In this document: one piece after another, positions 34,855-45,996 of the stretch
Layout: each line of letters opens with the position of its first letter
How positions within the stretch are numbered: position 1 is the stretch's first letter
NCBI RefSeq assembly: GCF_932294415.1
Contig: NC_065538.1
Span: 75,803,834-75,867,833 of the forward strand
Length of the DNA stretch: 64,000 nt
Origin: Quercus robur
Lineage: Eukaryota; Streptophyta; Magnoliopsida; Fagales; Fagaceae
Direction: 5' to 3'
The notes under the pieces: generated by a model
Seen by the model: the letters and a program-made list of their open reading frames with translations, nothing else
Told to the model about the DNA's origin: nothing
Databases searched by the model: none
Position numbers and translations under genes: made by a program

Positions 34855-35540
34855 CATTTCAAGTGTCCCTTCATTTATCTTTTGTTATAGTGTTTCCTCT
34901 TCCAAAATTTCAGTTTTTCACAACCTTATCTCTCTCACACTCATACATTGATTATTTATTTTTAAGTTTTATAATGTTATATATACCAATACACATTTTA
35001 CAATCACCCATCATCTACAACAAAAAATTTAGCACAATACTAATTGTTTTCCATATTTTTCAATTAAGTTTTAGTTTTCACAATTTTGAGAATACATCAA
35101 GCATTAAGTGTCTCTTCGTTTATCTACCGTTATAGTGTTTTCTCTTCCAAAATTTCAGTTTTTCACAACCTTATCTCTCTCTCACTCATACATTGATTAT
35201 TTATTTAAGTTTTACAATGTTATATATACCAATGCACATTTTAGATACCACCGCGCATCATTGGTGCGGTGGTCAGTCCACAAGTATAAATGCTTATGGG
35301 GTGTGGGAGGCAAGAGTTGAGGTTCAAGCCTCCAGAAGGAAGTTTCACAAACATATACACTTAGATTAAGTTAGAGTGAAATTTCTATCTTGTATCAAAA
35401 AAAGATACAATCACCCATCATCTACAACAAAAAAATTAGCACAATACTAATTGTTCTCCATATTTTTTAATCAAACTTTTGTTTTCACCATTTTGAGAAG
35501 ACATCAATTATATTTGTTTGAAACTTTCAAAGTTAAGGCA
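34855..35540 (+). repeat. Tandem duplication (~245-bp unit), second copy split by a SINE
   Basis: 34855-35100 and 35105-35510 share CTCTTCCAAAATTTCAGTTT, TTCACAACCTTATCTCTCTC, CACCCATCATCTACAAC and AGCACAATACTAATTGTT in order. The copies differ at roughly one position in fifteen to twenty by eye. The second is interrupted by a SINE at 35249-35403. Confidence 0.9.
35249..35403 (+). mobile_element. tRNA-derived SINE
   Basis: A 155-bp insert with an A-box-like TTGGTGCGGTGGTCAGT near the start, a B-box GAGGTTCAAGCCTCC 60 bp later and a terminal CAAAAAAA. GATAC flanks it on both sides (35244-35248 and 35404-35408), a short target duplication. The first copy of the tandem duplication has the uninterrupted sequence (about 34998-35010), so this is a true insertion. 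Confidence 0.85.
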
Positions 35541-36289
35541 ACCATGGGAAGACCATTGAGGTAAACAAAACGCACAATAAAAAATGATTTGCTTTTTTCT
35601 TTTTAGTATTCTTGCATTTTTTGAAATGATTATGTTGGTTTCCTTTTCAAATTTTTCAATGATGTCGACTTTTGTTATTTTTAATTGACTTAGAATTGTT
35701 AATGCAGTTTTATTTGGCCTATTATTGTTGTGGAAATTCCTAATGTTGATATGAAACATATTGATAATGAACATTTTTTGTGCTTATTTGTAGAGTGTCA
35801 AAAAGTCAAAAAGTATTTAGTATAGTTGCATCTCATGTGTTTGGTAAAATTTCTTTTAGAAATCTTATGCATCTTTCTCAAATTTGTTTATGATTTTTAT
35901 TTTGTTCATTCTACTACAAATATTAGGCATCTCCACCATTAAATTTTTAGCTAATTTGAGCTTTCTTGGTAAGCTTTTACTTTGTTTAGTTTATCTTCTT
36001 TAAGGAAAAAGCCAAAAAGAGAATAAGACAAAATATAATTTACTCTAGAGTATCATTATGCTATTAATATTTTTATGTATAGATACTTAAGAAACTTGAT
36101 TAATTCTTTCTTAGAATTCCTATTATCCTTACGTCTAGCCTCTTAGATTAATTTTTTGGGGTTCAAGTGATAGCCTAGCAAGATTCTTTATGGTGTCCCT
36201 TACTTGTGATTCAAACCCCACCATCCCCCCTCCACCACCATCTACGTCTCTCTCTCTCTCTCTCAATATATATATATATATATATATAT
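35541..36289. other. Gene-free spacer
   Basis: Nothing recognised apart from a CT tract followed by a TA tract at about 36248-36288. Confidence 0.5.
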
Positions 36290-36560
36290 GAGATGGGTTC
36301 AAGTTACACCTAGTGTAACTCTTCCTTTTCTAAATCATTGGATTTAAGTAGATCCAATAGTCAAAAAAATACACTCATTAATGCTGATATTCTGACAAAG
36401 ATCTCATTTATTATCCTTATTTATAACATTCAATACCTATCTCTAATCCCAAAAATATGTATATTTTTCTCTTTGCTCTCTCTTTCTCATTCAGTACACG
36501 TTTCTCTCTCCTCCGTTGCTCTTCCACCTCCATTTTCATAAGGTTCCACCTCCACATGCA
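36290..36560 (+). mobile_element. Single end of a long-inverted-repeat element related to 38469-39608
   Basis: Begins GAGATGGGTTCAAGTTACAC, the same terminal sequence as the element at 38469, and continues with CATTGGATTT...GATCCAATAGTCAAAAAAATA, related to the subterminal region of the right arm there. No opposite end was found to the right, so it is a truncated copy. Confidence 0.6.
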
Positions 36561-36722
36561 CATAGAATCTGATTTTTTTTAATGAAAGACTAAACTTTTG
36601 GCACTTAACAAAGCTTTTTGGTGAATCATATATATATATATATATATATATATTTTTGTCTAATCTATAAATTTAAGTATTAATTAGCTATTCTCTGTGG
36701 AGTGGTTGGAGAGTGAAATTAA

Positions 36723-36837
36723 CTGTTGGTAATGCCTATTTGGTTACTTATGAAGGTCCCACTGTGCTATCTTTTACTCTCCACGCCATTGCCGTTTTGT
36801 TGAAAAAGGCTAAGGATTGGATTGGGACTGGTTTGTC
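36723..36837 (+). pseudogene. Fragment of GlcAT14 exon 1
   Basis: Matches 40446-40565 of the GlcAT14 gene: GTTGGTAATGCC, TTGGTTAC, GGTCCCACT, CTCCACGCCATTGCC versus CTTCACGCCATTGCC, and TTGAAAAAGGCTAAGGATTG. The frame is broken, including a 6-bp repeat in GGATTGGATTGGGACTGG. It passes straight into sequence matching copy B near 32016 (TCTTGG...GGATAGAG). No other exons are present. Confidence 0.88.
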
Positions 36838-37340
36838 TTGGCCTGGATAGAGCTTCCCATGCTGACATAAACTCCATTGTTTAGAAAGTTCTTTTGACCA
36901 CCTGATCATGGAGTAAATTGTTTCTGTGTGCATGTCATTCTAATCATGTACTTCAAGAGCAAGGCAACAATTCTCTGGTAGAGTCTAAATTCTATACTGG
37001 CCCTGAGCAAAGACTCTGATTCAGCAAGAAGTCGTTTGATTCAGATACAAGTATTTATGCAATGTAAAAACTTGTTGATTGAAAAAGAGCTGCTGTTATG
37101 AGATTCTTGTGGATTCTGATTCAGCAAAGGTGTCTTTTGGGTTATGTTTGATCTTGATAACTGATAAGAAGCAGGAATTTTTGGCCATTATCTACTCCAC
37201 ATGATGCTTCATGTGCTTGGAGGAAGACTGTCTGAATGGTGAATTGCAGAGCTTGCAAGGTGATCTTAATCGCAAAGTTTTGTGTGATAAAATGAGAAAT
37301 TAATTATGTCAATAAGAAAGTTTATAACATAGCAAATAAA
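36838..37340 (+). repeat. Duplicated block, shortened copy A'
   Basis: Matches copy B at 32020-32150, then jumps to 32515-32755, then to 34503-34560 (TCTGAATGGTGAAATGCAGA versus TCTGAATGGTGAATTGCAGA). Two internal deletions of about 0.37 and 1.75 kb relative to copy B explain it. At 37438-37463 and 37478-37503 lies a separate 26-bp direct repeat (AATAAGAACGTTTGTCAAAG...) with a further decayed unit just before. Confidence 0.82.
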
Positions 37341-37697
37341 GAGGTTACCATAACCTCTTTCAAAGCTACCCTCCCTTAAAAGTTTGTCAAAGCTAGATTT
37401 ATGTTAACTTGGTAAGAACGTTTGATAGCTTTGACTAAATAAGAACGTTTGTCAAAGCTATCATCATTACTCCACTCAATAAGAACGTTTGTCAAAGCTA
37501 TCAAGTTATAGTCTACTAGTTTAATATATGGAATACTAATTAAAAAAATAATAATATATAATTTAGTAGTCTATAAACATTTTTTTTAAAGATGGTTAAA
37601 AATATATTTACTAATATGTTGTCCCAACAAACTCAAGGACCCCTTCAACCTTTAAGAACTTAGTCCTTAGGGAGGTACCAACTCACTAAAGGTGCGG

Positions 37698-37912
37698 TTT
37701 TTTTTTGGTAAAGGGGATAAAAACAGAGAAACTACACAAGCAGGAACTCAGTAGGGCAGCGCCTACTGACATACAGACCAGCCAAGTCATGGCTTAGAAA
37801 AGGAAGAAGCTTCACAGGGGGATAGTAAAAAAAACAAAAATCTTCGTTCTGAGCTGCACCCTTTCTAGCAAGAAGGTCAGCGCATCTATTAGCCTCACGG
37901 TAGCAATGATTT
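37698..37912 (-). mobile_element. LINE 3' fragment, minus strand
   Basis: The minus translation of 37912-37715 reads HCYREANRCADLLARKGAAQ, then FFYYPPVKL and LAGLYVSRRCP. This is the last part of a plant LINE RNase H domain (REANxCADxLARKG) and its tail. The T-run at 37699-37707 is a short tail. Its sequence differs from the other LINE fragments here, so it is another lineage. No target duplication seen. Confidence 0.75.
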
Positions 37913-38468
37913 TGAATTATAACTTAGATTCTATTGTTAGTCTATTGATAACTTAGATTCTTGATTATAATTTTGAATTATAAATTCTCAATCTTTGTTG
38001 GTTTTAACAACATGAAGATAACCCAAAGGTCCAACTTTAAGTTTATAGCAATTACATGTTTGATAAAACTTGTTAAGTGACAATAAATGATATCTGTAAT
38101 GATTTAACAAAACAACTTCTTTTTTTTTAGAAAAGATTTAAAAAAAAAAAAAAAAAACCTTCAACATAAACATATGCTTAAACATTAACTTGTGTTTTAA
38201 AAAAAATATTAAATAATCTTTTATGTTTATTCCATATGTGAACTCATTTTTTTTTTTTTTTTGAAAACATTTTGGGTTGGAACCAAATTTGAAATACACT
38301 TTTTTTTTTTTAATCTAGTATGTATAGACTATAGAAAAAAGTTCAACAAGAAGAAAAAAAAGAGAGTAAGACTTAAGAGGATAAATATTTTATATGTTAT
38401 GTAGCCTATACATAGGTTTTTTTTTTTTTTGAGAAACAAACTTATAAATTTTGTAACAATTAATTAAT

Positions 38469-39608
38469 GAGATGGGTTCAAGTTAAACCTAGTGTAACTT
38501 GAACCTTTTATAAAAATATAGCATTAAATGTTAATTGACTTACACCTCATTTACTTAATTAATAGCAATTTTGTATCTCTCTCCTTATTTATTATTTAAA
38601 ACCTTTTACATATATTCCTTTTTTTGCCAATGACTTTACAAATATATTTGCAATACTTAGTCATTCCGGGTATATATATATATAGTTTTGAGTTATCCAT
38701 AAAGTAAGCATGATGTTACTTTTTTTTTTGGGGGTGGTGAATTATCACGTCAATTGTTAAGCCTAAACCTATGATTTGAATTTTTCTTCCTCATATTGAA
38801 TGAATTTAAAATAAAATAAAAAACACATATACATAGGATTTGAATTATCCAAAGATCATATAGCTATAAATAGATTATTACTATTTTTAATTGTTAATGT
38901 TGTCAACTGATCAGATTTGAATATATATATATATATATATATATGATCAGGTCCAACTGTTAATTCAATTATAAATTTACACTGAATCAATTTATTCAAG
39001 CATTTGACTTCTATAATCAAACAATAAACTTGGGATCCGGAAACCAAAAAAGGAAAATAACATGAGTATTACAGACTTAGGCACATCCAAAAAAGAAGAA
39101 GATGGAATTGCAAATATAATTGTAAAGTCATTCAACAAATATATATATATATATATATATTTATGTTAATTATTATTTGAAAAACTTATTATTTAAAACC
39201 TCATTAAACAGCACTTAGCCATTTATTTATTTTTAAGGAGACAGGATATATATTCACAATTGATAAAACTATAAGAGTATGACCGGCTTAAATAATAAAT
39301 AACAAAAATGAATTTATCTAAAAGGTTTTAAATAAAAAGAAAAGAGTAGTACGAACTCAACCAAAGAATATATATATATATATTGCAAATATATTTGTAA
39401 AGTCATTGGCAAAAAAGGGAATACATGTAAAATGTTTTAAATAACAAATTAGGAGAGAGAAACAAAATTGCTATTAATTAAGTGAATGAGGTGTAAGTCA
39501 ATTAGTATTTAATGCTATTTTTTTAACCATTAGATCAATTATAAATCTATGGTTTACAAATGGTATAACTCTTGTCAAGTTACACCTAATGTAACTTGAA
39601 CCTATCTC
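38469..39608. mobile_element. Mutator-like non-autonomous element with long inverted repeats
   Basis: 1140 bp flanked by the 10-bp direct repeat ATTAATTAAT (38459-38468 and 39609-39618). The ends are GAGATGGGTTCAAGTT and AACTTGAACCTATCTC. Pairing continues inward for about 200 bp: TAATTGACTTACACCTCATT against AATGAGGTGTAAGTCAATTA, TGCCAATGACTTTACAAATA against TATTTGTAAAGTCATTGGCA. There is no transposase ORF. Long arms with a 9-10 bp duplication fit MULE derivatives; the repetitive target makes the exact duplication length uncertain. Confidence 0.85.
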
Positions 39609-40055
39609 ATTAATTAATACTTAATAAATTTATATAACATAATTAATAAATGAGAAATGTTAATGAGTGTCTTTAGGGTACTGATTAAGAATCCAGTTAA
39701 AAATAGTTTTTATGGAAAAAAAATTAATGTTTTGACAATGTTTTTTTATTTTCCATAAAAGTGATATCAAAACTTTCTTAAATTTGAATAACATGAAACT
39801 TAATAAATTTATATTTATAATTAAAAAAAAGAGTAAAGTAACCGACAATTCAAATAAAGTAGTAACAGTTATAGTTTCCCTCTCCAACCACTTCACTCAG
39901 ACAACCTAGTTCCAACTTCCCACTACTATAAACAATTCTCTTCTCTGTCAACAACTCTCTCTCTCTCTCTCTCTTTCTCTCTCCTAAATCAAAATCCAAC
40001 ACAGCCTACAGTTACAGTTAAATCCCCAAACCCTAACCCCCAAATTTTTTAGCAA

Positions 40056-42782
40056 ATGAAAAAAAATCACAGTCCTTCGTACCTAGATCGAAAATGGTTC
40101 ATGCCTTTGCTCACCATTTTTGTACTCTCTCTCATCCTCGTTCTTACGCTAAGCCTAGGCCACGCGAAGTTCTCTTCAGGAATCGATGACCCACCGCCGA
40201 AATTCGCAGCTCTGGACCGGAATTTCGACCGGTTAGGGCTTCTACCGAAGCTGCCGAGTTTCGCGTACTCGATATGGGGTTCGAAAGGGGACGTTTCGAG
40301 CGTGAAGAGGCTGCTTGAGGCAGTGTATCACCCTAGGAATTACTACGTGTTGCATCTTGATCTGGATGCTTCGGATGCGGAAAGGTTGGAGCTTGCGAAG
40401 TATGTGAAGTCGGAGAGTTTGGTTTTTAGGGAGTTTGGGAATGTGATGGTGGTTGGTAATGCCAATTTGGTTACCTACAAGGGTCCCACTATGATGGCTT
40501 CTACGCTTCACGCCATTGCCATTTTGTTGAAAAAGGCTAAGGATTGGGACTGGTTTATTAGTCTCAGTGCATCGGATTATCCTCTCGTTTCGCAAGACGG
40601 TAATTTTGGGCTTAGTGCTTGATTTGATTTACATTTCAATTTGATAGTTATGCTTTGTAGTTGTTGATGTTTTTGTGTATATATATGATTTGTAATGCAC
40701 ATAGTTTTGTGATGTGGGTTATGTTTAATTGTGCAAGAAAAAAAAAAGGGTTTTGAGTGGTATGAGATTCACATTCTAGGCATATATGTTGTTCAGATTT
40801 GATTTTGCTTGTTATGTAGTTGTCGGTATCAAATAGTTTGTAATGAATTTTATGAGCACTTGTTGCTGATTGAGATGTCTCGCTTTCATGATAGATTGTA
40901 ATAGAGTGATTTTTGTAATTTAGTGATGTGGGTTATGTTTAATTATACAAGAAAAATGAGTTTGGAGTGGTATGAAGATCATATTCTAGGCATACATGTT
41001 GTTCTAGTTTGCAATCTTATTGGCTTTGCTAACATTTCTATATATTTTGTTGTTCTAGATCTCTTGCATATTTTCTCATACTTGCCTAGGGATCTGAACT
41101 TCCTTGAGCACACAAGTAATTTTGGATGGAAAGAGTGAGCATGCCATTCTTGCTTGATCTTGTCTCTATAGATATGGGGATTATAATTTCTTTCTATGCT
41201 TATGGTGTATGACACTTACTGTATGCTTGCTTGCAGGAATCAAAGAGCAAGACCTCTTATAATAGATCCGGCCTTGTATCAATCAAAGAAATCTGGTGTT
41301 TTTTGGGCTAAAGAGAAAAGGTCTATGCCTGCTTCTTTCAAGTTATTCACAGGTACTGCTTTACATTAGCCTTTTACCAAATTATTTATTCGGTTATTTG
41401 AGTATCCTTTTGTGAGAGACTGGAAAACTGGCTCTCAGAAAAGGTACACCTTTGTTTCAGGTCTATTTTAATATGATAAGTGTAAAATATGAAAAACAGT
41501 GCTCTCTGCAAATATTTTCAGCTGAATTTATACAATCCCTTACCAAGTCATTCCTATCAAATATTAACAGAGTTGCGAGGTATGATGGTACAGTTCTATT
41601 AATATATTAGCGAAGTTCTTGAACCAGAAAACAAAGTTTAAAACAATTATCTGTAGTTATCTAAAATTTACACAACATCTGGTTATCCTTGGACTTACTT
41701 TTTGGATTCTGGGCTTTGTATACAGCCCCTTTTACCCTTCTGTCTTAATCATTCCTTTGAACCACAAAAGCATGAAAAGTGACTTTCTTAAGACTGTGTT
41801 TAACTTAATTTGTGGCAGTTTTGAATATTGTGTAGCCTGGAAATTATAAGATCAAGTTGATACTTAAGATTGCTTCCACAGAATTCTTACATCATTTCTT
41901 GAAGGAATGAAATATCACCAATCACCAATCATCATTCACCAATCATCCTTAAGATTGCTCTGGCAATCCTCTTCCAGTTTGATTAATCCTTGTATCATGG
42001 TGTTGATTTTCATCAATTGTAACTCATCCATTAAAAGAGGAAGCGGCATTGTTCATAATATATTATGCAGTTCTTCAACTTTCAATACATCAAACATGAT
42101 TTTGAACTGGAAATTCCATTTGGAGATGACGGAAATGGATGAGGTTGTATTTATTGGGAATTGACAAAGATGTTCTGTGTGTGTGTGATTTGTATGTTGG
42201 TAAATGGTTGATGCTTTAGATTCATTTTACTTCTTTATCTATAACTTTAAATGATCTTATTGATCAGGGTCTGAATGGGTGGTGCTGACAAAATCGTTTG
42301 TTGAATTTTGTGTTTGGGGATGGGATAATCTCCCTCGTACTTTGCTCATGTACTATACAAATTTCCTTTCATCCCCTGAGGGCTACTTCCACACTGTTGT
42401 TTGTAACCACAAGGACTACCAGAACACAACTGTAAATCATGATTTACATTATATAAAGTGGGATAACCCTCCAAAGCAACACCCAATTTCTCTTACCCTG
42501 GAACATTTCAATGACATGGTGCAAAGTGGTGCTCCTTTTGCACGTAGGTTTGCCAAAGATGATCCAGTCCTCAACAAAATTGATGAAGAGCTGTTACGGA
42601 AATCAGATGGCCATGTTACTCCTGGTGGCTGGTGCGTTGGGAATTCTGTTTTAGGTAAAGACCCTTGTGTTGTTTATGGGAATCCAAATTCAGTTAAACC
42701 GACTGTAAATTCTAAGAGGCTAGAGAAACTCATAGTGAAGCTTCTTGATTCAGACAATTTCAGGTCTAAACAATGTAAATAG
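40056..42782 (+). CDS. GT14 glucuronosyltransferase, GlcAT14A/B/C-like
   Basis: Four exons, 40056-40599, 41059-41134, 41237-41352 and 42268-42782, with consistent GT-AG introns, encode 416 residues. A type II signal anchor spans about residues 15-36 (FMPLLTIFVLSLILVLTLSL), as expected for a Golgi enzyme. The GT14 domain shows YYVLHLDLDAS, LVTYKGPTMMASTLHA, DWDWFISLSASDYPLVSQDD, FSYLPRDLNFLEHTS, KRSMPASFKLFTGS, WGWDNLPRTLLMYY, NFLSSPEGYFHTVVCN, WDNPPKQHP and VTPGGWCVG. The known role of GlcAT14 enzymes is adding beta-glucuronic acid to arabinogalactan-protein glycans at the cell surface, where it binds calcium. The start is well placed, after a CT-rich leader. A fragment of exon 1 is duplicated at 36723-36837. 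Family confident; subgroup not assigned. Confidence 0.95.
40690..41010 (+). repeat. Tandem duplication within GlcAT14 intron 1
   Basis: GTGATGTGGGTTATGTTTAA occurs at about 40709 and 40923, each followed by GAGTGGTATGA and ATTCTAGGCATA...TGTTGTTC. The period is about 214 bp. The second unit ends near the exon 2 acceptor. Confidence 0.85.
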
Positions 42783-43377
42783 TCTTCCAGTGTCTCAATC
42801 TTTTCATCAAATTTTTTTATTCATCCTGCTATGGTGGTTTGTTACGCAGAGAACTACTTCATTTGTGGTAAATTGCATCTTTGCAGTTTTACTTCTATTT
42901 GTTATTTTCTTACACTGAAACTGTGAAACAATTGCTGTCAAGGGGCATTGGATCACTGATGATAAGATAGCATTGCATTAGTGAGAGGTTGATGTATATA
43001 ATATTGTTGAGTTAAGAGATTGTCTGTCAATGACTTCCAGATTACCTCAGTGTGTCATGAATGGTATTATGTCCATGCTTTACGAACCAAGTTATGAAAA
43101 TTAACCTTAAAAGGCACAGACTAGGATTATTTTGAGCCTGTATGCATTTTAAATGAGCACTTCAGCACTAATGGGCTGGTTAGGAAATTGGAAGCTGCCA
43201 AGTATTGTAAACATGACATTTATATATTCTGAATGTAATAAACAGGTACTTTTCTTTGGTGTTAACCCAACATATGTAGAAACAGATAAAACACGTCTCG
43301 ATGGTTCTGGAAATTCAGACTGTAGAGTGAAAAATTTCCTCCCTCTAGATCTATCTGAATGTTGAATAAAAAAATCC

Positions 43378-43385
43378 ATCTCTCC

Positions 43386-43433
<48 letters not shown>
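43378..43433. repeat. Compound CT/AC microsatellite
   Basis: (TC)n followed directly by (AC)n, about 56 bp in total. It is likely polymorphic. Confidence 0.95.
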
Positions 43434-43435
<2 letters not shown>

Positions 43436-43454
43436 GCCAATTAATAGGGAATGC

Positions 43455-45600
43455 CTTATGCTCATCATTGTTCCTGTAATTTGATCAGTGTTCTTTTATC
43501 TTGGAGTAATTTGTTTCTGTTTGCATGTCATCTTGATCATGTACTTAAAAGAGCAAGGGGTTTGACTTAGACAATTCTCTGTAACATACCTGAAATACAC
43601 ATTTGTGCATACACACTTTTTTGTGATACGTGTGCAAGGCTTGCATGTCAACAATAATGTGCACTTTAGATCAGATTAAAATTGAAAAGAAGAAAAAGGG
43701 GTAAACATTTCATGCATCAGCTAAGATAATATTATCTCTTGGCTAGGGATATGATAAATTGCAGGAAGAATCCTGTAATATAACTGGCCAAATGGCCTTG
43801 AATATGTTGAACTCCAGAACATTAGTGGTAGTAGGTCCCGACATTATATAAATATTGGGTTCCTGGTGATTGAATAGGGAGCTGCCAGTTAGACATTTTG
43901 GTTGCTGTATGCGAACTTGAGTGTTGATATTAATGAAATATGTTGATGCTCATGGACTGAGTTAGTTTGATATCAGAATGTTTGGATTGTTACCATGGAT
44001 GTCCCGATTGGGGACACAGAGGTGCCAACTGGGTCATTGGCGTTACCCATTGTATAATGAATGTGGAATACAGTTTAGCCAATGTATTCACTGAAGTAAA
44101 ACTTGTCAGAGCAAAATCTAGTGAAAATTTCCTACATGGGGATATGACTTAAGTGGCCCTGATCTGAAAAATAAAGTGACCATCTGAGCTTTTGTGCTTT
44201 GTGTAGTCTTAGTGAGATAAGTTCTTATGCTATGTAAAGATTTGTTGTTCGAAACAGAGCTGCTGTTATGAGGTTCGTAGATTCTGATTCAGCAAGTCTT
44301 GGGTACTGTTTGCATTGGATAACTGATAAAAAGCAGGAGTCTGCGACCGTTATCTATCTGCAAGATGCTTTATGTGCTTAGAGAAACACCGGCTGTATTA
44401 AGATTCATCTTGAACCCCTTAGTACCCTTGGAATAAGGTTATTGAAGAAGGTTGTTTCCTTGACGACATGTGTAGTAGCTGCTTGACTTTTGGAAGAAGC
44501 TTATTGCCCTCTAACAGGTTCCAATGTGCTCTGGGAATTTGGCATGGATGAAGACATCTAAGCTGGATGTGTTAGTGGAAGAGCATCAAGAGTTCCTCTT
44601 GATATTGCTTCTGAACCTCTACGGTTGATGTAAACCTGGTTTGGATGCAACTGAACATCCTTAAGTCACTCTTTGTCAACTGCTAGAGAGACTTTTGATT
44701 GAAACAGTATTGTAATCGGTATTTATTAATTGCACATGCGCCTGATGGGTTTTGAACCCATGACTTCACCTTCCATTTTGTTCTTACAAGGAGAAAGGTC
44801 ATTTAAGCCATTGCTCACTGGCACTTTGACTCTTTGACATGTTGGTAAAGAAGCTAGCAACTAACCTTAGCCTCATCTTTTGTGTTTCTCAACTACTTTT
44901 GCTTGGAATGTATTTTTCATCTATGCATTTTCATTAATGTTGAAAGCCAGTCAAGAACCATTTTGAGTTGCCAGGAGGAAGCAATCACAAAGCATGATGA
45001 GCTTGATTATGCTTCCAAACTTCCAATCACAACTTATGTCCCGATATAAGAGATCATGTTATAACTTTAAAGTGCATTGTATCTAGCCAGGTCATATGCT
45101 GATTCAAATTTCAGACTTACTGGAGGCCCTTCAATCTTATTGGAAAGGTTTAGTGAAAGATCCCATTTGTAAATTAGAGAGCTGGATAATCATTCATTCA
45201 CAAGATTGTTTGATTAAATACCAGATCCAAGATTTGGGGCATTAAATAATGCCTACTCTATACCTATAAAGATAAGCTGAAAATTACCATATTTTAAACG
45301 GTGAAAATGATGTAATGCACATAGGCAATATTCTCATTTGATCCCAGTTGGGTTGGGTAGCCTGGCAATATTCTTTTGAGGATAAAAGGATGCAAAAGCA
45401 CTGTAGTGGAGAACATAATCTCACAACAAGATCCAGCATCTCAAACCAAAAATTCAAATCTTCCTGCCAGTCTGGTTTTTTATTTTTTAAAGTTTCAATC
45501 GTATGCTGAATTGCAGGGCTTGCAAGGTGTTGTCAATAGCAAAGCCTCAGGTAACAATATGAGAAATCAATTATATTGGCAAGAAGTTATACAACAGAAC
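43455..45600 (+). repeat. Duplicated block, copy C, downstream of GlcAT14
   Basis: Paralogue of 31970-34560 in the same order and orientation. It lacks the LINE and the extra 25-bp unit of copy B. It also lacks ~70 bp (copy B 32021-32090), with TGG at both break points, and has its own insertion at about 43715-43780. No gene found. Confidence 0.85.
44725..44825 (-). mobile_element. SINE-like element in copy C, minus strand
   Basis: On the minus strand it reads GCAATGGCTTAAATGACC (A-box-like), then GTCATGGGTTCAAAACCCAT (B-box-like), then TGTGCAATTAATAAAT. The same arrangement occurs at 47251-47362 and, broken, at about 33085-33230. It was present before the B/C duplication. Confidence 0.55.
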
Positions 45601-45996
45601 AAATTCTACATCTTTTATTATCATTCTTTTCAAAATTTGGCACTGCCAAAGTTTAAAAATTACAAACTCATTAACAATAACAATTTCGCTCTTAACCACC
45701 CCCCTCCCAAAAATAAGGAAACAAGGAAAAAGAAAAAAGAACTGCTATCACTCTTCACAGTTAACCAAGTTTTGCAATTTTCTGCGTATTTGTGTGTAAT
45801 TCCAACAGGCCAAAACTCATCTATGATATCTGGAACTTGTAAAGGATGACCTTGAAAAGTTTTAACTTGTGGATCGGTATACAGATACACAACCTTGGTA
45901 CCACCATTACTTCTTCAAATCCTTTGATGCTGAGACCCAGTACATATCTCAAAACTGATGGTGTTATCTCAGTTGTCTGCAAGGTAAAGATTGAAA

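Noticed and set aside
41907-42164. An 85-codon ORF in GlcAT14 intron 3
   Set aside because: It sits in an intron, has no recognisable domain, and the flanking exons splice cleanly around it.
45376-45849. A 157-codon plus-strand ORF beside copy C
   Set aside because: It crosses the edge of the duplicated block, copy B has no matching frame, and the translation is low-complexity.
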